Assembly (NCBI GenBank): GCA_016718275.1
Contig: JADKEA010000019.1
Coordinates: 496,001 to 560,000 of the forward strand
Direction of reading: 5' to 3'
DNA: 64,000 nt
From: Candidatus Villigracilis affinis
GTDB lineage: Bacteria; Chloroflexota; Anaerolineae; Anaerolineales; Villigracilaceae
The notes under the pieces were generated by a model, which was not told where the DNA came from, searched no databases, and worked only from the letters and a program-made list of their open reading frames with translations. Numbering within the stretch: position 1 is the stretch's first letter; each line of letters begins with the position of its first letter. Position numbers and translations under genes: made by a program. Positions 1 to 8,390 of the stretch are shown here, one piece after another.

Positions 1-12
1 AATTTCCAACCC

Positions 13-40
13 AAAAGATCGCCGAAAGGCGGTCTTTTTT
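13..40 (+). terminator. Rho-independent terminator of an upstream gene
   Basis: An 11-bp stem with one G-T pair, a GAAA tetraloop (24-27) and a T6 run. It lies before the first gene and presumably ends a transcript entering from the left edge of the window. Confidence 0.8.
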
Positions 41-81
41 CTTTCATCTTTCTTCTTGAAGATATAGAAGAAAGATGAAAG
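41..81. repeat. Perfect 16-bp inverted repeat upstream of the PfkB gene
   Basis: Arms 41-56 and 66-81 are exact reverse complements with a 9-nt centre. The arms are purine/pyrimidine biased and flanked by neither a T-run nor a gene. It sits just after the terminator and just before the -10 box of the PfkB gene, so it may be a regulator site, an mRNA hairpin from readthrough, or a remnant repeat. Confidence 0.75.
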
Positions 82-96
82 AATTTACCCCTACGG

Positions 97-102
97 TATA
101 AT
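97..102 (+). promoter_or_regulatory. Consensus -10 box suggesting a leaderless PfkB transcript
   Basis: A perfect TATAAT at 97-102 lies only 6 nt before the ATG at 109, and no Shine-Dalgarno sequence precedes that ATG. Transcription would start at or next to the start codon. No good -35 hexamer is visible at the expected distance, so the call rests on the -10 alone. Confidence 0.5.
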
Positions 103-108
103 TCATCC

Positions 109-960
109 ATGCTGGAACTTGTTTCACTTCAACCTGTGGATTATCTCGTTGTAGGTCACGCCGCTGTGGATATTACACCAGCGGGTATGCAGCTTGGCGG
201 GACAGTTTCCTACTCGTCCCTGACCGCGCGCGCTTTGGGGATGCGCGTGGGCATCGTTACAGCGGTGGGGGAGGGTGCGCCCCTGCAAGCCTTGGATGGC
301 ATTACCATCGTCAACATTCCCTCGGAACACAGCACTACTTTTGAAAATATCAAAACCGAAAACGGACGCAGACAGGTGTTGCATCATCAGGCTGCGCCGA
401 TCACGTTGGAGCACATTCCACAGGTGTGGCGGAGCGCGCCGATCATTCATCTTGCGCCCATCGCCCGCGAATTGGATTTGTCTCTGCCGGAGAAGCTGGC
501 TGGTTCGCTTTTGGGGATCACGCCGCAAGGCTGGATGCGCACTTGGGATGAAAATGGTCAAGTGACGGCCACTGCCTGGGAAAACAAGGATCAGGCCCTT
601 CGTTACGCAGGAGCCGTAGTCATGAGCGTCGAAGATATCAATCGCGATCTGGAACTTGCCGAAGAAATGGCGCACCATACCCGCATCCTCTGCATGACGG
701 AAGGGGAGTTGGGCTCGGTACTGCATTGGAATGGAGACCGCCGCCGTTTTCGTGCGCCTGTGATGCATGAAGTGGACGCAACGGGCGCAGGTGATATTTT
801 CGCCGCAGCGTTTTTTGTGCGTTTATATTCCACGCGCGACCCGTGGGAGGCGGCGCGTTTTGCCACTCAACTCGCGGCGCGTTCGGTGGCGCGGATCGGT
901 TTGAACGGAATCCCGACCTCGGCAGAGATCGAAGAATGTTTGATGGAGGTATTACAGTGA
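109..960 (+). CDS. PfkB-family carbohydrate kinase
   Basis: A 283-aa protein of the ribokinase/PfkB family, which transfers phosphate from ATP to a sugar or nucleoside hydroxyl. The N-terminal glycine pair (G30-G31 in LGG) and the C-terminal signature DATGAGD (223-229) are present; D229 is the expected catalytic base. The length is slightly short for ribokinase. The substrate cannot be read from sequence. The stop codon overlaps the GTG start of parA, so the two genes are almost certainly co-translated, and the kinase may be part of the parAB transcript. Confidence 0.88.
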   Translation: MLELVSLQPVDYLVVGHAAVDITPAGMQLGGTVSYSSLTARALGMRVGIVTAVGEGAPLQALDGITIVNIPSEHSTTFENIKTENGRRQVLHHQAAPITLEHIPQVWRSAPIIHLAPIARELDLSLPEKLAGSLLGITPQGWMRTWDENGQVTATAWENKDQALRYAGAVVMSVEDINRDLELAEEMAHHTRILCMTEGELGSVLHWNGDRRRFRAPVMHEVDATGAGDIFAAAFFVRLYSTRDPWEAARFATQLAARSVARIGLNGIPTSAEIEECLMEVLQ

Positions 961-1727
961 CGCGTATTTATACGCTTGTGAATCAAAAAGGCGGCGTGGG
1001 CAAGACCACCACTACAATTAACCTCGGCGCGTATCTGGCGCAGTTGGGTCAGCGCGTGCTGGTGGTGGATCTGGATCCACAGGCCAATGCCACATCCTGC
1101 CTCGGCGTGGACAAGTTAAGTGTGCAGGGCGGCACATACGAAGCTTTGCTTGGCGATACGAATATTGCTTCTTATGTTTTATTGAATGAGCGGATCAGGT
1201 TATCCCTGCTGCCCTCTTCGCCGTCACTTGCTGGCGCGGAAATTGAATTGGTGGATGAACTGGCCCGTGAAGTGCGTTTGCGAAAAGCGATCGAACCGCT
1301 GGCGCATCAATATGATTATGTGCTGATCGATTGTCCGCCTTCGCTGGGACTGTTGACCGTGAATGGCTTAATGGCCGCCATCAACGGTGTGATCGTGCCG
1401 GTGCAGTGCGAATATCTCGCGCTCGAAGGGCTGGGACAATTAACGCAAACCATCGACCGTGTGCGTTCATTGCTTTTCCCTGAATTGAATGTGCGCGGTG
1501 TGGTGCTGACGATGTTCGATAGCCGCACGAATCTTTCCACAGATGTAGTGACCGAAGTGAATCGGCATTTCCCCGATCAGGTATTCAAGAGCGTGATTCC
1601 CCGCAGCATTCGCCTTGCGGAAGCGCCCTCGTATGGGCTGCCGATTTCCGTGTATGCGCCCACCTCTGTCGGTGCAGCGGCGTATGAGGCATTGGCAAAG
1701 GAATTGTTGAAGGGCGATAAAAACTAA
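957..1727 (+). CDS. parA: ParA-family chromosome-partitioning ATPase
   Basis: A 256-aa cytoplasmic ATPase of the ParA/Soj type, which forms dynamic gradients on the nucleoid and moves ParB-bound origins. The deviant Walker A motif KGGVGKTT is at residues 11-18 and the Walker B-like LIDCPPS follows in the middle. The start is the GTG at 957: GGAGG at 945-949 lies 7 nt upstream and GTGA overlaps the PfkB stop. An ATG at 936 in frame is less likely. parB follows after 78 bp. The short N-terminus without an HTH fits chromosomal rather than plasmid type Ia ParA. Confidence 0.93.
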   Translation: MTRIYTLVNQKGGVGKTTTTINLGAYLAQLGQRVLVVDLDPQANATSCLGVDKLSVQGGTYEALLGDTNIASYVLLNERIRLSLLPSSPSLAGAEIELVDELAREVRLRKAIEPLAHQYDYVLIDCPPSLGLLTVNGLMAAINGVIVPVQCEYLALEGLGQLTQTIDRVRSLLFPELNVRGVVLTMFDSRTNLSTDVVTEVNRHFPDQVFKSVIPRSIRLAEAPSYGLPISVYAPTSVGAAAYEALAKELLKGDKN

Positions 1728-1796
1728 CCACAAAGTATCACGAAGGAAACCTTCTTAAACCTTTGTGATACTTTGTGACCCTTGGTGGTTGAAAAG
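1727..1796. repeat. Dispersed-type palindromic repeat between parA and parB
   Basis: Arms CACAAAGTATCAC (1729-1741) and its exact reverse complement (1765-1777) enclose a shorter inner hairpin (GAAGG/CCTTC), followed by CCTTGGTGGTT. The wording resembles the ACGGAG/GACACAG-type repeats at 44945-44973 and 52806-52853, suggesting one family of small intergenic palindromes. It lies inside the likely parAB transcript. Confidence 0.65.
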
Positions 1797-1805
1797 GTAA
1801 AAACT

Positions 1806-2666
1806 ATGGCTCAACGAACTGGACTTGGCAAAGGACTGGACGCACTCATTCCCGCTGGCGGAAAGACTCCGCCTGCTTCATCTGCGGGGACTGGCGGTGT
1901 TCAACAGGTGGCCGTGGAATCCATTCAGCCGAACCCGCGGCAGCCGCGCGTTCACTTTAAAGAGGCGGAACTTGCGGAACTGGCCGCATCCATCCGCGAG
2001 CATGGCGTGATCCAGCCGATCATTGTCACTCCGAAAGCGGACGGGACGTACATCATCATCGCGGGCGAACGACGCTGGCAGGCTTCTCAAAAAGCGGGCT
2101 TGCGGACTGTCCCTGTGATCACGCGTCAGGCGAATAATCAGGAATTACTTGAACTTGCGCTGATCGAAAACGTCCAGCGCGCAGACTTGAATTCAATTGA
2201 AGAAGCCGAAGCCTATCGTCAACTCGTTGAAGAATTCGGGCTTTCGCATGAAGCCGTTGCGAAGCGCGTTGGCAAAAGCCGCGTGGCTGTGACCAATACC
2301 CTGCGCCTGCTCGGTCTCGCGGACGTGGTCAAACAGGCGTTGGTGGATGGGACAGTGACCGAAGGTCACGCCCGCGCATTGCTGGCCTTATCCACGCAGA
2401 AGGCGCAGACTTCCGCTTTGCAGACGATCATCAACCTTTCTTTCAATGTGCGCCAAACGGAAGAATACGTGAGAAAACTCGCGGGGCAAAAACCGATCAA
2501 GGCGAAGAAACCAATCCGCAGCGCGGACGTGAACGATGTCGAAAAACGCTTGCAAAACAGCCTCGGCACCAAAGTCGCTTTGAAACACGGCAAAAAAGGC
2601 GGCACGGTCACCATCTACTATTATTCAGGCGAAGAACTGGATGCGCTTCTCGAAAAATTGATCTAA
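1806..2666 (+). CDS. parB: ParB/Spo0J chromosome-partitioning protein
   Basis: A 286-aa CTPase-type parS-binding protein. The start at 1806 gives the classic N-terminus with GLGKGLDALIP. The ParB/Srx nuclease-like fold begins near residue 38 (IQPNPRQPR), the conserved GERRW motif is at 87-91, and the helix-turn-helix (HEAVAKRVGKSRVAVTN) follows near 150-170. The C-terminal part resembles the dimerisation domain. It works with ParA on origin segregation. I saw no consensus parS (TGTTTCACGTGAAACA) in the window. Confidence 0.93.
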   Translation: MAQRTGLGKGLDALIPAGGKTPPASSAGTGGVQQVAVESIQPNPRQPRVHFKEAELAELAASIREHGVIQPIIVTPKADGTYIIIAGERRWQASQKAGLRTVPVITRQANNQELLELALIENVQRADLNSIEEAEAYRQLVEEFGLSHEAVAKRVGKSRVAVTNTLRLLGLADVVKQALVDGTVTEGHARALLALSTQKAQTSALQTIINLSFNVRQTEEYVRKLAGQKPIKAKKPIRSADVNDVEKRLQNSLGTKVALKHGKKGGTVTIYYYSGEELDALLEKLI

Positions 2667-2671
2667 CCCGT

Positions 2672-2702
2672 AGGGACACAGCGCCGCTGTGTCCCTTTTT
2701 TG
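2672..2702 (+). terminator. Rho-independent terminator after parB
   Basis: Arms GGGACACAGCG (2673-2683) and its reverse complement (2685-2695) are followed by a T-run from 2696, 6 nt after the parB stop. The GGGACACAGC wording resembles the dispersed palindromes elsewhere, so a repeat may have been recruited as terminator. Confidence 0.85.
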
Positions 2703-2902
2703 TAATTCTGTTTGGCGATTTACGAATGAGCCGATGGGAGGTTTTAATTCAATGCAAACGCTCAAAGAAAGAAAATCCTGCTTGCTAGTAATCATCTTTG
2801 ATGGTTGTGTTATGGATTGTGGTAAAACATTCCACCACCATTTAAAAAGCGCCATGCCTGAAACAAGATTTTTTTGCCTGCCAAGCAAAAAGAAGTGAAT
2901 GT

Positions 2903-3570
2903 CATCGGTTGAACCTGCCGCCAAACCAAAAGTTTTTGGCGTACCCGGCGGGGAAGTAGCATTCGTGCGAGAGGGATTTACCGACAAGATGTACCTGCTG
3001 GATTTACGCACTGGGGAAAAGAGGCACTGTCCCAGATGGTAAATTGGTAAGCTTTCTGAGTGAAGAACTGGTTTGGTTGTAATGGGATATTAAGCCGGCC
3101 AGAAAACTGGGCTATGCCCCCATTACATTCTTGGACTTGACCAATGGTAATCGCTACGAACTGCTTGACTTGACATGGCTTCCATTAAAGGACGGTAAGT
3201 TTGATCCTAAAAACTACGCATATATTAAATCTGCACAGATCAAGTTTTTCTCCACCATGGAGAAAATGTTGTAATTGCCTTGCCCCTGATTTAGGCACAT
3301 CATCCAAGCAAAACGTTCTATTTTGACAAGGCACACCACCAAGCGCAGAGAACGGCGAACATTTAGGATCAGGAGATGAATAGAAATTACCTTCTTTATA
3401 GGCTGGACAACACCTTCTCCAACAGGAAGCAAATGGGCTCGCAATGATGGAATTTATCTTTCAGAAAACCAATTCACAATTACTATGGAGATTATTATTT
3501 CAGAGGTTGGTATTACGATGAAAGCGCTGGTAATGTCGCTGGTGAAATTTGATTATCTTTATCCATTTCC
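2903..3570 (+). pseudogene. Decayed coding region, possibly a beta-propeller/TolB-like protein
   Basis: No intact gene fills the kilobase between parB and the amidohydrolase, but the plus strand reads as protein in pieces. From about 2911 one frame gives a segment containing MYLLDLRTGEK and stops near 3042. A shifted frame then gives VPDGKLVSFLSEELVWL. From about 3106 another gives APITFLDLTNGNRYELLDL, ending near 3273. Around 3480-3558 a further piece reads YYFRGWYYDESAGNVAGE. Phrases such as LLDLRTGE and PDGK are typical of WD40/TolB-like propellers. The pieces need several frameshifts, so this is a decayed gene or genes. Parent identity is uncertain. Confidence 0.5.
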
Positions 3571-3660
3571 TGGGTGTCGTTCTATACTTTTCTCCCTGTT
3601 CTCAAACTGCGTCTGCCCACGCCATGAGTCCCTTTGCCACGATTTCCCTGCAATACCCTA

Positions 3661-3669
3661 TGATAGAAT
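3661..3669 (+). promoter_or_regulatory. Extended -10 promoter of the amidohydrolase gene
   Basis: TGATAGAAT fits the extended -10 pattern TGnTAnAAT, with the start codon 21 nt downstream. No clear -35 hexamer is seen, which extended -10 promoters tolerate. Confidence 0.4.
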
Positions 3670-3690
3670 CAAAAATTAAAGGTACATCCC

Positions 3691-5280
3691 ATGAAACTTC
3701 TCTACAACGCAAACATTCACACACTCGATAAATCACACCCGCAAGCCTCCGCCATTTTGATCGAAGGCGGGCGCATTGTGGCAGTAGGGGAGAAAGATGC
3801 GCTTGAAGCCAGCGCGCATGGCAGGGTGGAAAAACAGGATATGGGCGGCAGAACCATTCTGCCGGGACTCACCGATGCGCACCTGCATCTGCAGCACTAC
3901 GGGCTTTCCCTGCAAAAAGTGGATTGCGAAACAAAGACCAAGGCAGAATGTCTGCGCCGTGTGGCGGAGCGCGCCCAAAAAGCCAAACCCGGCGCGTGGA
4001 TTCTCGGTCATGGCTGGAATCAAAATGAATGGACCGATGACAGCGCCTTCCCTGCCGCCGCCGAACTCGATGCCATCGCCCCGAACAATCCCGTTTATCT
4101 CACAGCGAAATCACTGCACATGGGCTGGGCAAACACCGCCGCCTTGCAGCGAGCCAGCATCACCAACGACACCCCCGATCCCAAAAACGGAGCCATTCAA
4201 CGCGACGACAAAGGCCGCGCAACAGGCATCCTGCTTGAAACGGCGATGAGTTTGGTGGAAAAGACCATACCCGACCCGTCAATTTCTGAAATTGAATCTG
4301 CAATTGAAAAGGCCCAATCCATTTTATGGAAAATGGGTCTCACAGGCGTTCATGATTTTGACCGCCGTGATTCTTTCATGGCTTTGCAACACTTACATGC
4401 GCAAAAGAAACTAAAATTGCGCGTGAACAAAAACATCCCCGTCGAAAGCGTTGACCATGCGAATGCGCTCGGCCTGCGCACCGGCTTCGGCGATGACTGG
4501 CTATGGATCGGCTCCGTCAAAGCTTTTATGGATGGCGCACTCGGTCCGCATACCGCCGCCATGTTTCAACCGTATCAGGATGAACCCGAGAATCGCGGCA
4601 TCCTCAACATGGATGGCGAGGAATTGTTCGAGCACTGCCGCAAAGCCGCCGATGTTGGCTTGAGCATGACCGTCCATGCCATCGGTGATCGTGCCAATCA
4701 CGAAGTGCTCAACGCCTATCAACAACTGCGCGCCTACGAAACAGAACATGGGCTTCCGCATCTGCGCCATCGCATCGAACACGTGCAAGTCATTCACCCC
4801 GATGACGCGCCGCGCTTTGCCCAACTCAACGTCATCGCCTCCATGCAGCCCATCCACGCGCCCTCCGATATGTACGCCGCCGACCGCTTTTGGGGAGATC
4901 GTTCCGCACATGCCTACGCCTGGCGCACACAATTGAATCACGGCGCCTCCCTCGCATTTGGATCGGATGCCCCGGTCGAATCCCCGAATCCGTTTTTAGG
5001 ATTGCACGCCGCAGTCACTCGACGAAGAGCCGACGGATCACCCTCCGCCGAAGGCTGGTACCCCGAACAAAAATTGACTTTGGCTGAGGCATTATCCGCC
5101 TACACTGTCGGCGCCGCCTATGCCGCCAACGCAGAACACCGCCTCGGCAAACTCGCGCAAGGCTACCTCGCCGACTTGATCGTTCTTGACGAAGATATCT
5201 TTTCCTCCGACCCGCAGACCCTGTTGACAACCGAAGCAAAATCAACGATGATACATGGTGAATGGGTACTGGAAAGTTAA
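3691..5280 (+). CDS. Amidohydrolase family 3 protein (YtcJ-like)
   Basis: A 529-aa metal-dependent hydrolase of the amidohydrolase superfamily, YtcJ-like branch. The N-terminal beta-sandwich is followed by the metal-binding DAHLHL motif near residues 62-67; TVHAIGD and RIEH lie in the middle of the barrel; GSDAPVE near residue 425 supplies the last metal-ligand aspartate. The C-terminus (LADLIVLDEDIF) is the usual closing strand of the sandwich. It has no signal peptide, so it is cytosolic. The substrate is unknown; the family cleaves C-N bonds in amides, imides and N-acyl compounds. It is monocistronic. Confidence 0.9.
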   Translation: MKLLYNANIHTLDKSHPQASAILIEGGRIVAVGEKDALEASAHGRVEKQDMGGRTILPGLTDAHLHLQHYGLSLQKVDCETKTKAECLRRVAERAQKAKPGAWILGHGWNQNEWTDDSAFPAAAELDAIAPNNPVYLTAKSLHMGWANTAALQRASITNDTPDPKNGAIQRDDKGRATGILLETAMSLVEKTIPDPSISEIESAIEKAQSILWKMGLTGVHDFDRRDSFMALQHLHAQKKLKLRVNKNIPVESVDHANALGLRTGFGDDWLWIGSVKAFMDGALGPHTAAMFQPYQDEPENRGILNMDGEELFEHCRKAADVGLSMTVHAIGDRANHEVLNAYQQLRAYETEHGLPHLRHRIEHVQVIHPDDAPRFAQLNVIASMQPIHAPSDMYAADRFWGDRSAHAYAWRTQLNHGASLAFGSDAPVESPNPFLGLHAAVTRRRADGSPSAEGWYPEQKLTLAEALSAYTVGAAYAANAEHRLGKLAQGYLADLIVLDEDIFSSDPQTLLTTEAKSTMIHGEWVLES

Positions 5281-5296
5281 TACCTTGAATTTACTG

Positions 5297-5320
5297 GAAT
5301 GCGGACTTCAGTCCGCGCTT
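5297..5320. repeat. GCGGACT palindrome, family member 1
   Basis: GCGGACT (5301-5307) and AGTCCGC (5310-5316) form a palindrome flanked by GGAAT. The same core recurs, with longer arms, at 49061-49085. It lies in the gap before the first histidine kinase. Confidence 0.55.
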
Positions 5321-5405
5321 GCAAAATGAACTGTGGGTTGAAGCCCGCTCTCCAAAACAAAGACAAAAATTTTGCCTTTGTGTAAAATCAGTTATTGAGA
5401 AACCT

Positions 5406-6428
5406 ATGTCACAAAACCTTCCGAAGCTCACCCCTGAAATGTTGATTCCCCGCATGGGCGAATATATCGTCCAAAAAGGATTGATCAGTGAATCTGACCT
5501 TCAAAAGGCGCTTGCCTATCAACAGGACCAGATGGCAAAAGGCAATCACTATCTGCTGGGTCAATCCCTGATGGATTTGAACATGCTCGACCGCGACACC
5601 CTCGACCAGGTGGTGACGGAACAGATCCTGCAATTGCGCTCAGCCTTGCAATCTGCCAACCGCAATTTGGAACAGCGTGTAAAAGAACGCACCTCTGAAT
5701 TGAATGAAGCACTCCAGCGGCTTTCGGAATTAAGTCAGTTGAAATCGAATTTCGTCTCGAACATTTCACATGAATTACGCACACCGCTGACCCATGTGAA
5801 GGGGTACATCGAATTGCTGGTGGCTGGGTCGCTTGGTAGTATTTCAGATGAGCAGCGCCATGCGCTGCAAGTCAGTCAGCGGGCAACCGCAAAACTGGAA
5901 GGCATGATCGAAGACCTGATCATGTTCTCGCTCGCTTCGAAGGGCGAGATGAGCATGAAATTGCAAAAGGTGGATATCCGTCGCATTGTTTCACTCGCGG
6001 CGAAATCGGCTTTGCCCAAGGCAGAGGAACGCGGTGTGCAGGTGCTGGTTTCTGCCGTAGAGAATATCCCCACCGTGCAGGCAGACCCCGAGAAAATCGG
6101 CTGGGTGGTGAATCAACTCCTCGATAACGGGATCAAATTCACCCCGTCGGGTGGAAGCGTGGTCATCTCCCTTAAAGAAGAAGGCCACAACCTCGTCATC
6201 CTCACTGTGACGGATACCGGCATTGGCATCCCATCGAATAAATTAAAAGAGATCTTTGAGCCATTCCATCAGTTGGATGGTTCTTCGACACGGCATTTCG
6301 GCGGCACGGGGCTTGGCCTTTCACTGGTGCGGCAAATTGTCGAGGCACATGGCTCTCTGTTGGATGTACAATCGGCTGAAGGAAAAGGCTCCATCTTCAA
6401 ATTCCCGTTGCTGGCATTGGGTGAATAA
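5406..6428 (+). CDS. Sensor histidine kinase with N-terminal MshEN-like domain
   Basis: A 340-aa kinase with no membrane segment. Residues 16-73 look like a type II secretion/MshE ATPase N-terminal domain: RMGEYIVQKGLISESDLQ (16-33, ending in Q39) and a second half from LGQSLMDLNML (51-61) to Q73, the two-motif pattern known for MshEN c-di-GMP-binding domains. A coiled coil (about 75-115) leads to a HisKA domain with SHELRTPL and an HATPase_c domain with N, G1 (DTGIGIP) and G2 boxes. The start at 5406 is preferred over the longer frame because the extra residues look noncoding. It is followed 1 nt later by a second kinase gene. Confidence 0.85.
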   Translation: MSQNLPKLTPEMLIPRMGEYIVQKGLISESDLQKALAYQQDQMAKGNHYLLGQSLMDLNMLDRDTLDQVVTEQILQLRSALQSANRNLEQRVKERTSELNEALQRLSELSQLKSNFVSNISHELRTPLTHVKGYIELLVAGSLGSISDEQRHALQVSQRATAKLEGMIEDLIMFSLASKGEMSMKLQKVDIRRIVSLAAKSALPKAEERGVQVLVSAVENIPTVQADPEKIGWVVNQLLDNGIKFTPSGGSVVISLKEEGHNLVILTVTDTGIGIPSNKLKEIFEPFHQLDGSSTRHFGGTGLGLSLVRQIVEAHGSLLDVQSAEGKGSIFKFPLLALGE

Positions 6429-6429
6429 C

Positions 6430-7617
6430 ATGGATCTGGCTACACTTTCGTTTCTGCACAAGACCTTTCAAGAGGTCCAAAGAAAACAGGATTGGCGGGC
6501 TGCCTTGGATACATTGTTTGTGTCCTTGCGCGGCTCTTTTGTTTTTGACAATGCCGCCATCTATCTCGAAGATTCGCAGACCAAGGCGTCGGAGGTTGTG
6601 TACGCCCGCGCGGTTGGGCGTGGAAAAGCTGCCGAAGCGGATTCCATGTGGGGGGAGGGCATTGCAAATGAGGTGCTTTCAAAAGGGAAAATGATCTTGA
6701 AGGAGCCGCGAAAAGGCCTTAGTTATGCCAATCGTCTGACCGAGGCGCACTTGCTAGGCTTTCCCTTATATGTCGGCGGCAATATGAATGGGGCCTTGGT
6801 GTTCATCCGTTTTGGCGGGCCGCAGTATACCGAACTGCATATTCAGATCGCATCCCTGCAGGCGTTTTGGGCCACGGCGCTCATCGAACGCAAGGAATTG
6901 CAGGACGCGCGCACCGAGTTGGATTCTGTGCAAAGGCAGATGCGCTTGCAGGATGATTTTGTTTCCACGATCTCGCATGAACTTCGCACCCCGCTTGGTT
7001 TTATCAAAGGATACAGCACCAGCCTGCTGAGGCAGGACACCACTTGGGATGACTCCACCCAGCGCGAATTCCTCAACATCATCGATGAGGAAGCCGACCG
7101 TCTGGCGCGGCTGATCGAGAACATGCTCGAATCGGCGCGGTTGCAAAGCCAGACCCTGCAGTTCAAATTCTCTCCCGTGCGCATCGATGCGCTCGCCCGT
7201 GATGTGGCCATGCGCATTCATACGCATCACCCGGAGATGAAAGTCAACTTTGATGTCGAGACGCTTCCCTCCATTCGCGGCGATGGCATGCGCATCGCAC
7301 AAGTCTTCGAGAATTTATTCAGCAATGCCCTCAAATATGCCCCCGCTTCAGAGATCAATATCGGCATGCGTTTAATGTCGGATAAGATCCGCGTCACCTT
7401 CGCTGACAATGGCGAGGGCATCCCGGAAGATTATCTCCCCTTTCTCTTTGAACGTTTCTATCGCGTCCCCGGTGAACGCACCGTGACCGGTACTGGTTTG
7501 GGGCTTTATATTTGCAAGCAAATTGTTATGGCGCATCATGGTAATATTTGGGTAGAGTCAGTGTTGGACAAAGGCACAACGTTCATTATCGAACTGCCGG
7601 TTGATCCAACGCTTTGA
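6430..7617 (+). CDS. Sensor histidine kinase with N-terminal GAF-like domain
   Basis: A 395-aa cytoplasmic kinase starting at 6430, 1 nt after the previous stop. Residues about 1-160 look like a GAF-type sensory fold (FDNAAIYLEDS; GFPLYVGGNMNGALVFIRF), followed by a coiled coil, HisKA with SHELRTPLGF and HATPase_c (DNGEGIP; GTGLGLY). It is one of two kinases in tandem before a single OmpR-type regulator at 7651, so both may feed that regulator or form a heterodimer. Confidence 0.88.
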   Translation: MDLATLSFLHKTFQEVQRKQDWRAALDTLFVSLRGSFVFDNAAIYLEDSQTKASEVVYARAVGRGKAAEADSMWGEGIANEVLSKGKMILKEPRKGLSYANRLTEAHLLGFPLYVGGNMNGALVFIRFGGPQYTELHIQIASLQAFWATALIERKELQDARTELDSVQRQMRLQDDFVSTISHELRTPLGFIKGYSTSLLRQDTTWDDSTQREFLNIIDEEADRLARLIENMLESARLQSQTLQFKFSPVRIDALARDVAMRIHTHHPEMKVNFDVETLPSIRGDGMRIAQVFENLFSNALKYAPASEINIGMRLMSDKIRVTFADNGEGIPEDYLPFLFERFYRVPGERTVTGTGLGLYICKQIVMAHHGNIWVESVLDKGTTFIIELPVDPTL

Positions 7618-7650
7618 CCAACCTTCAACTCTTTCATCAAGGAGATCGTT

Positions 7651-8346
7651 ATGTCCAAGCGTATATTGATCGTTGACGATGAGCCCCGTTATTTGCGTCT
7701 GTTGGAGGCGAACCTGCGTACGGAAGGTTATGAAGTGGCCACGGCACAAGATGGCGTTCAGGCATTGGATGTGTTTTCGGTGCAGCCCATAGACCTCGTT
7801 CTGCTGGATGTGATGATGCCGCGTTTGGATGGTTTCGGCGTCTGTCAGCGTCTGAGGGAATTCTCGAACGTCCCGATCGTCATCCTGACGGCTCGCGGCG
7901 AGGAACAGGATCGCGTGCGCGGCCTCGACCTGGGTGCAGACGATTATCTGGTGAAGCCCTTCTCTGCCACCGAATTGCTGGCGCGGGTGCGCGCGGTATT
8001 GCGCCGTGCGCAAGCTCCCACCGAGTCGGGGCAGGCACGTTTCTTCACTCATGACGATCTCAAGATCGATTTTGCGCGCGCTGAAGTATGGCGCGGCGAG
8101 GAACCTGTTTCACTTTCAGCCACGGAATATCGTCTTCTCCTGCAGTTCACCCATAATGTAGGGAAGATCCTCACATCAGAAGACCTGCTGACCAGTGTGT
8201 GGGGCGTGGAATATAAGAACGACAAGGAAATTCTATGGGTGAGTATTGCGCGCTTGCGCCAAAAATTGGAATCAGATGCCCATTCTCCACGACATATTGT
8301 TACACGCTCTGGTCTGGGATATCTGATGCCACCCACTGAAGTCTGA
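7651..8346 (+). CDS. OmpR/PhoB-family response regulator
   Basis: A 231-aa regulator. The receiver domain (1-120) has the acidic pair D9-D10, phospho-acceptor D53, T80 and K102. The winged-helix Trans_reg_C domain fills about 135-228 (DLLTSVWG; VSIARLRQKLE; GLGYLM). AAGGAG lies 7 nt before the ATG. It follows two kinases and precedes the TadZ-like gene, so its targets plausibly include the Tad-type genes; that is inference from position. Confidence 0.93.
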   Translation: MSKRILIVDDEPRYLRLLEANLRTEGYEVATAQDGVQALDVFSVQPIDLVLLDVMMPRLDGFGVCQRLREFSNVPIVILTARGEEQDRVRGLDLGADDYLVKPFSATELLARVRAVLRRAQAPTESGQARFFTHDDLKIDFARAEVWRGEEPVSLSATEYRLLLQFTHNVGKILTSEDLLTSVWGVEYKNDKEILWVSIARLRQKLESDAHSPRHIVTRSGLGYLMPPTEV

Positions 8347-8390
8347 CCACGGCCGTGCGCGTACCCCACGCGCGTAAAGGAATTTGAGTC

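Noticed and set aside
124..768. Long minus-strand open frame (214 codons) opposite the PfkB gene
   Set aside because: It mirrors a well supported kinase with catalytic motifs; its translation has no family pattern and no ribosome site.
957..2666. parS centromere site near parAB
   Set aside because: Searched by eye for TGTTTCACGTGAAACA-like palindromes here and elsewhere; only partial matches such as TGTTTCACTT were seen.
8356..8374. GCGCGT/ACGCGC hairpin between the OmpR regulator and TadZ as terminator
   Set aside because: Only 6 bp, no T-run, and just upstream of a ribosome site; more likely incidental or a weak mRNA structure.
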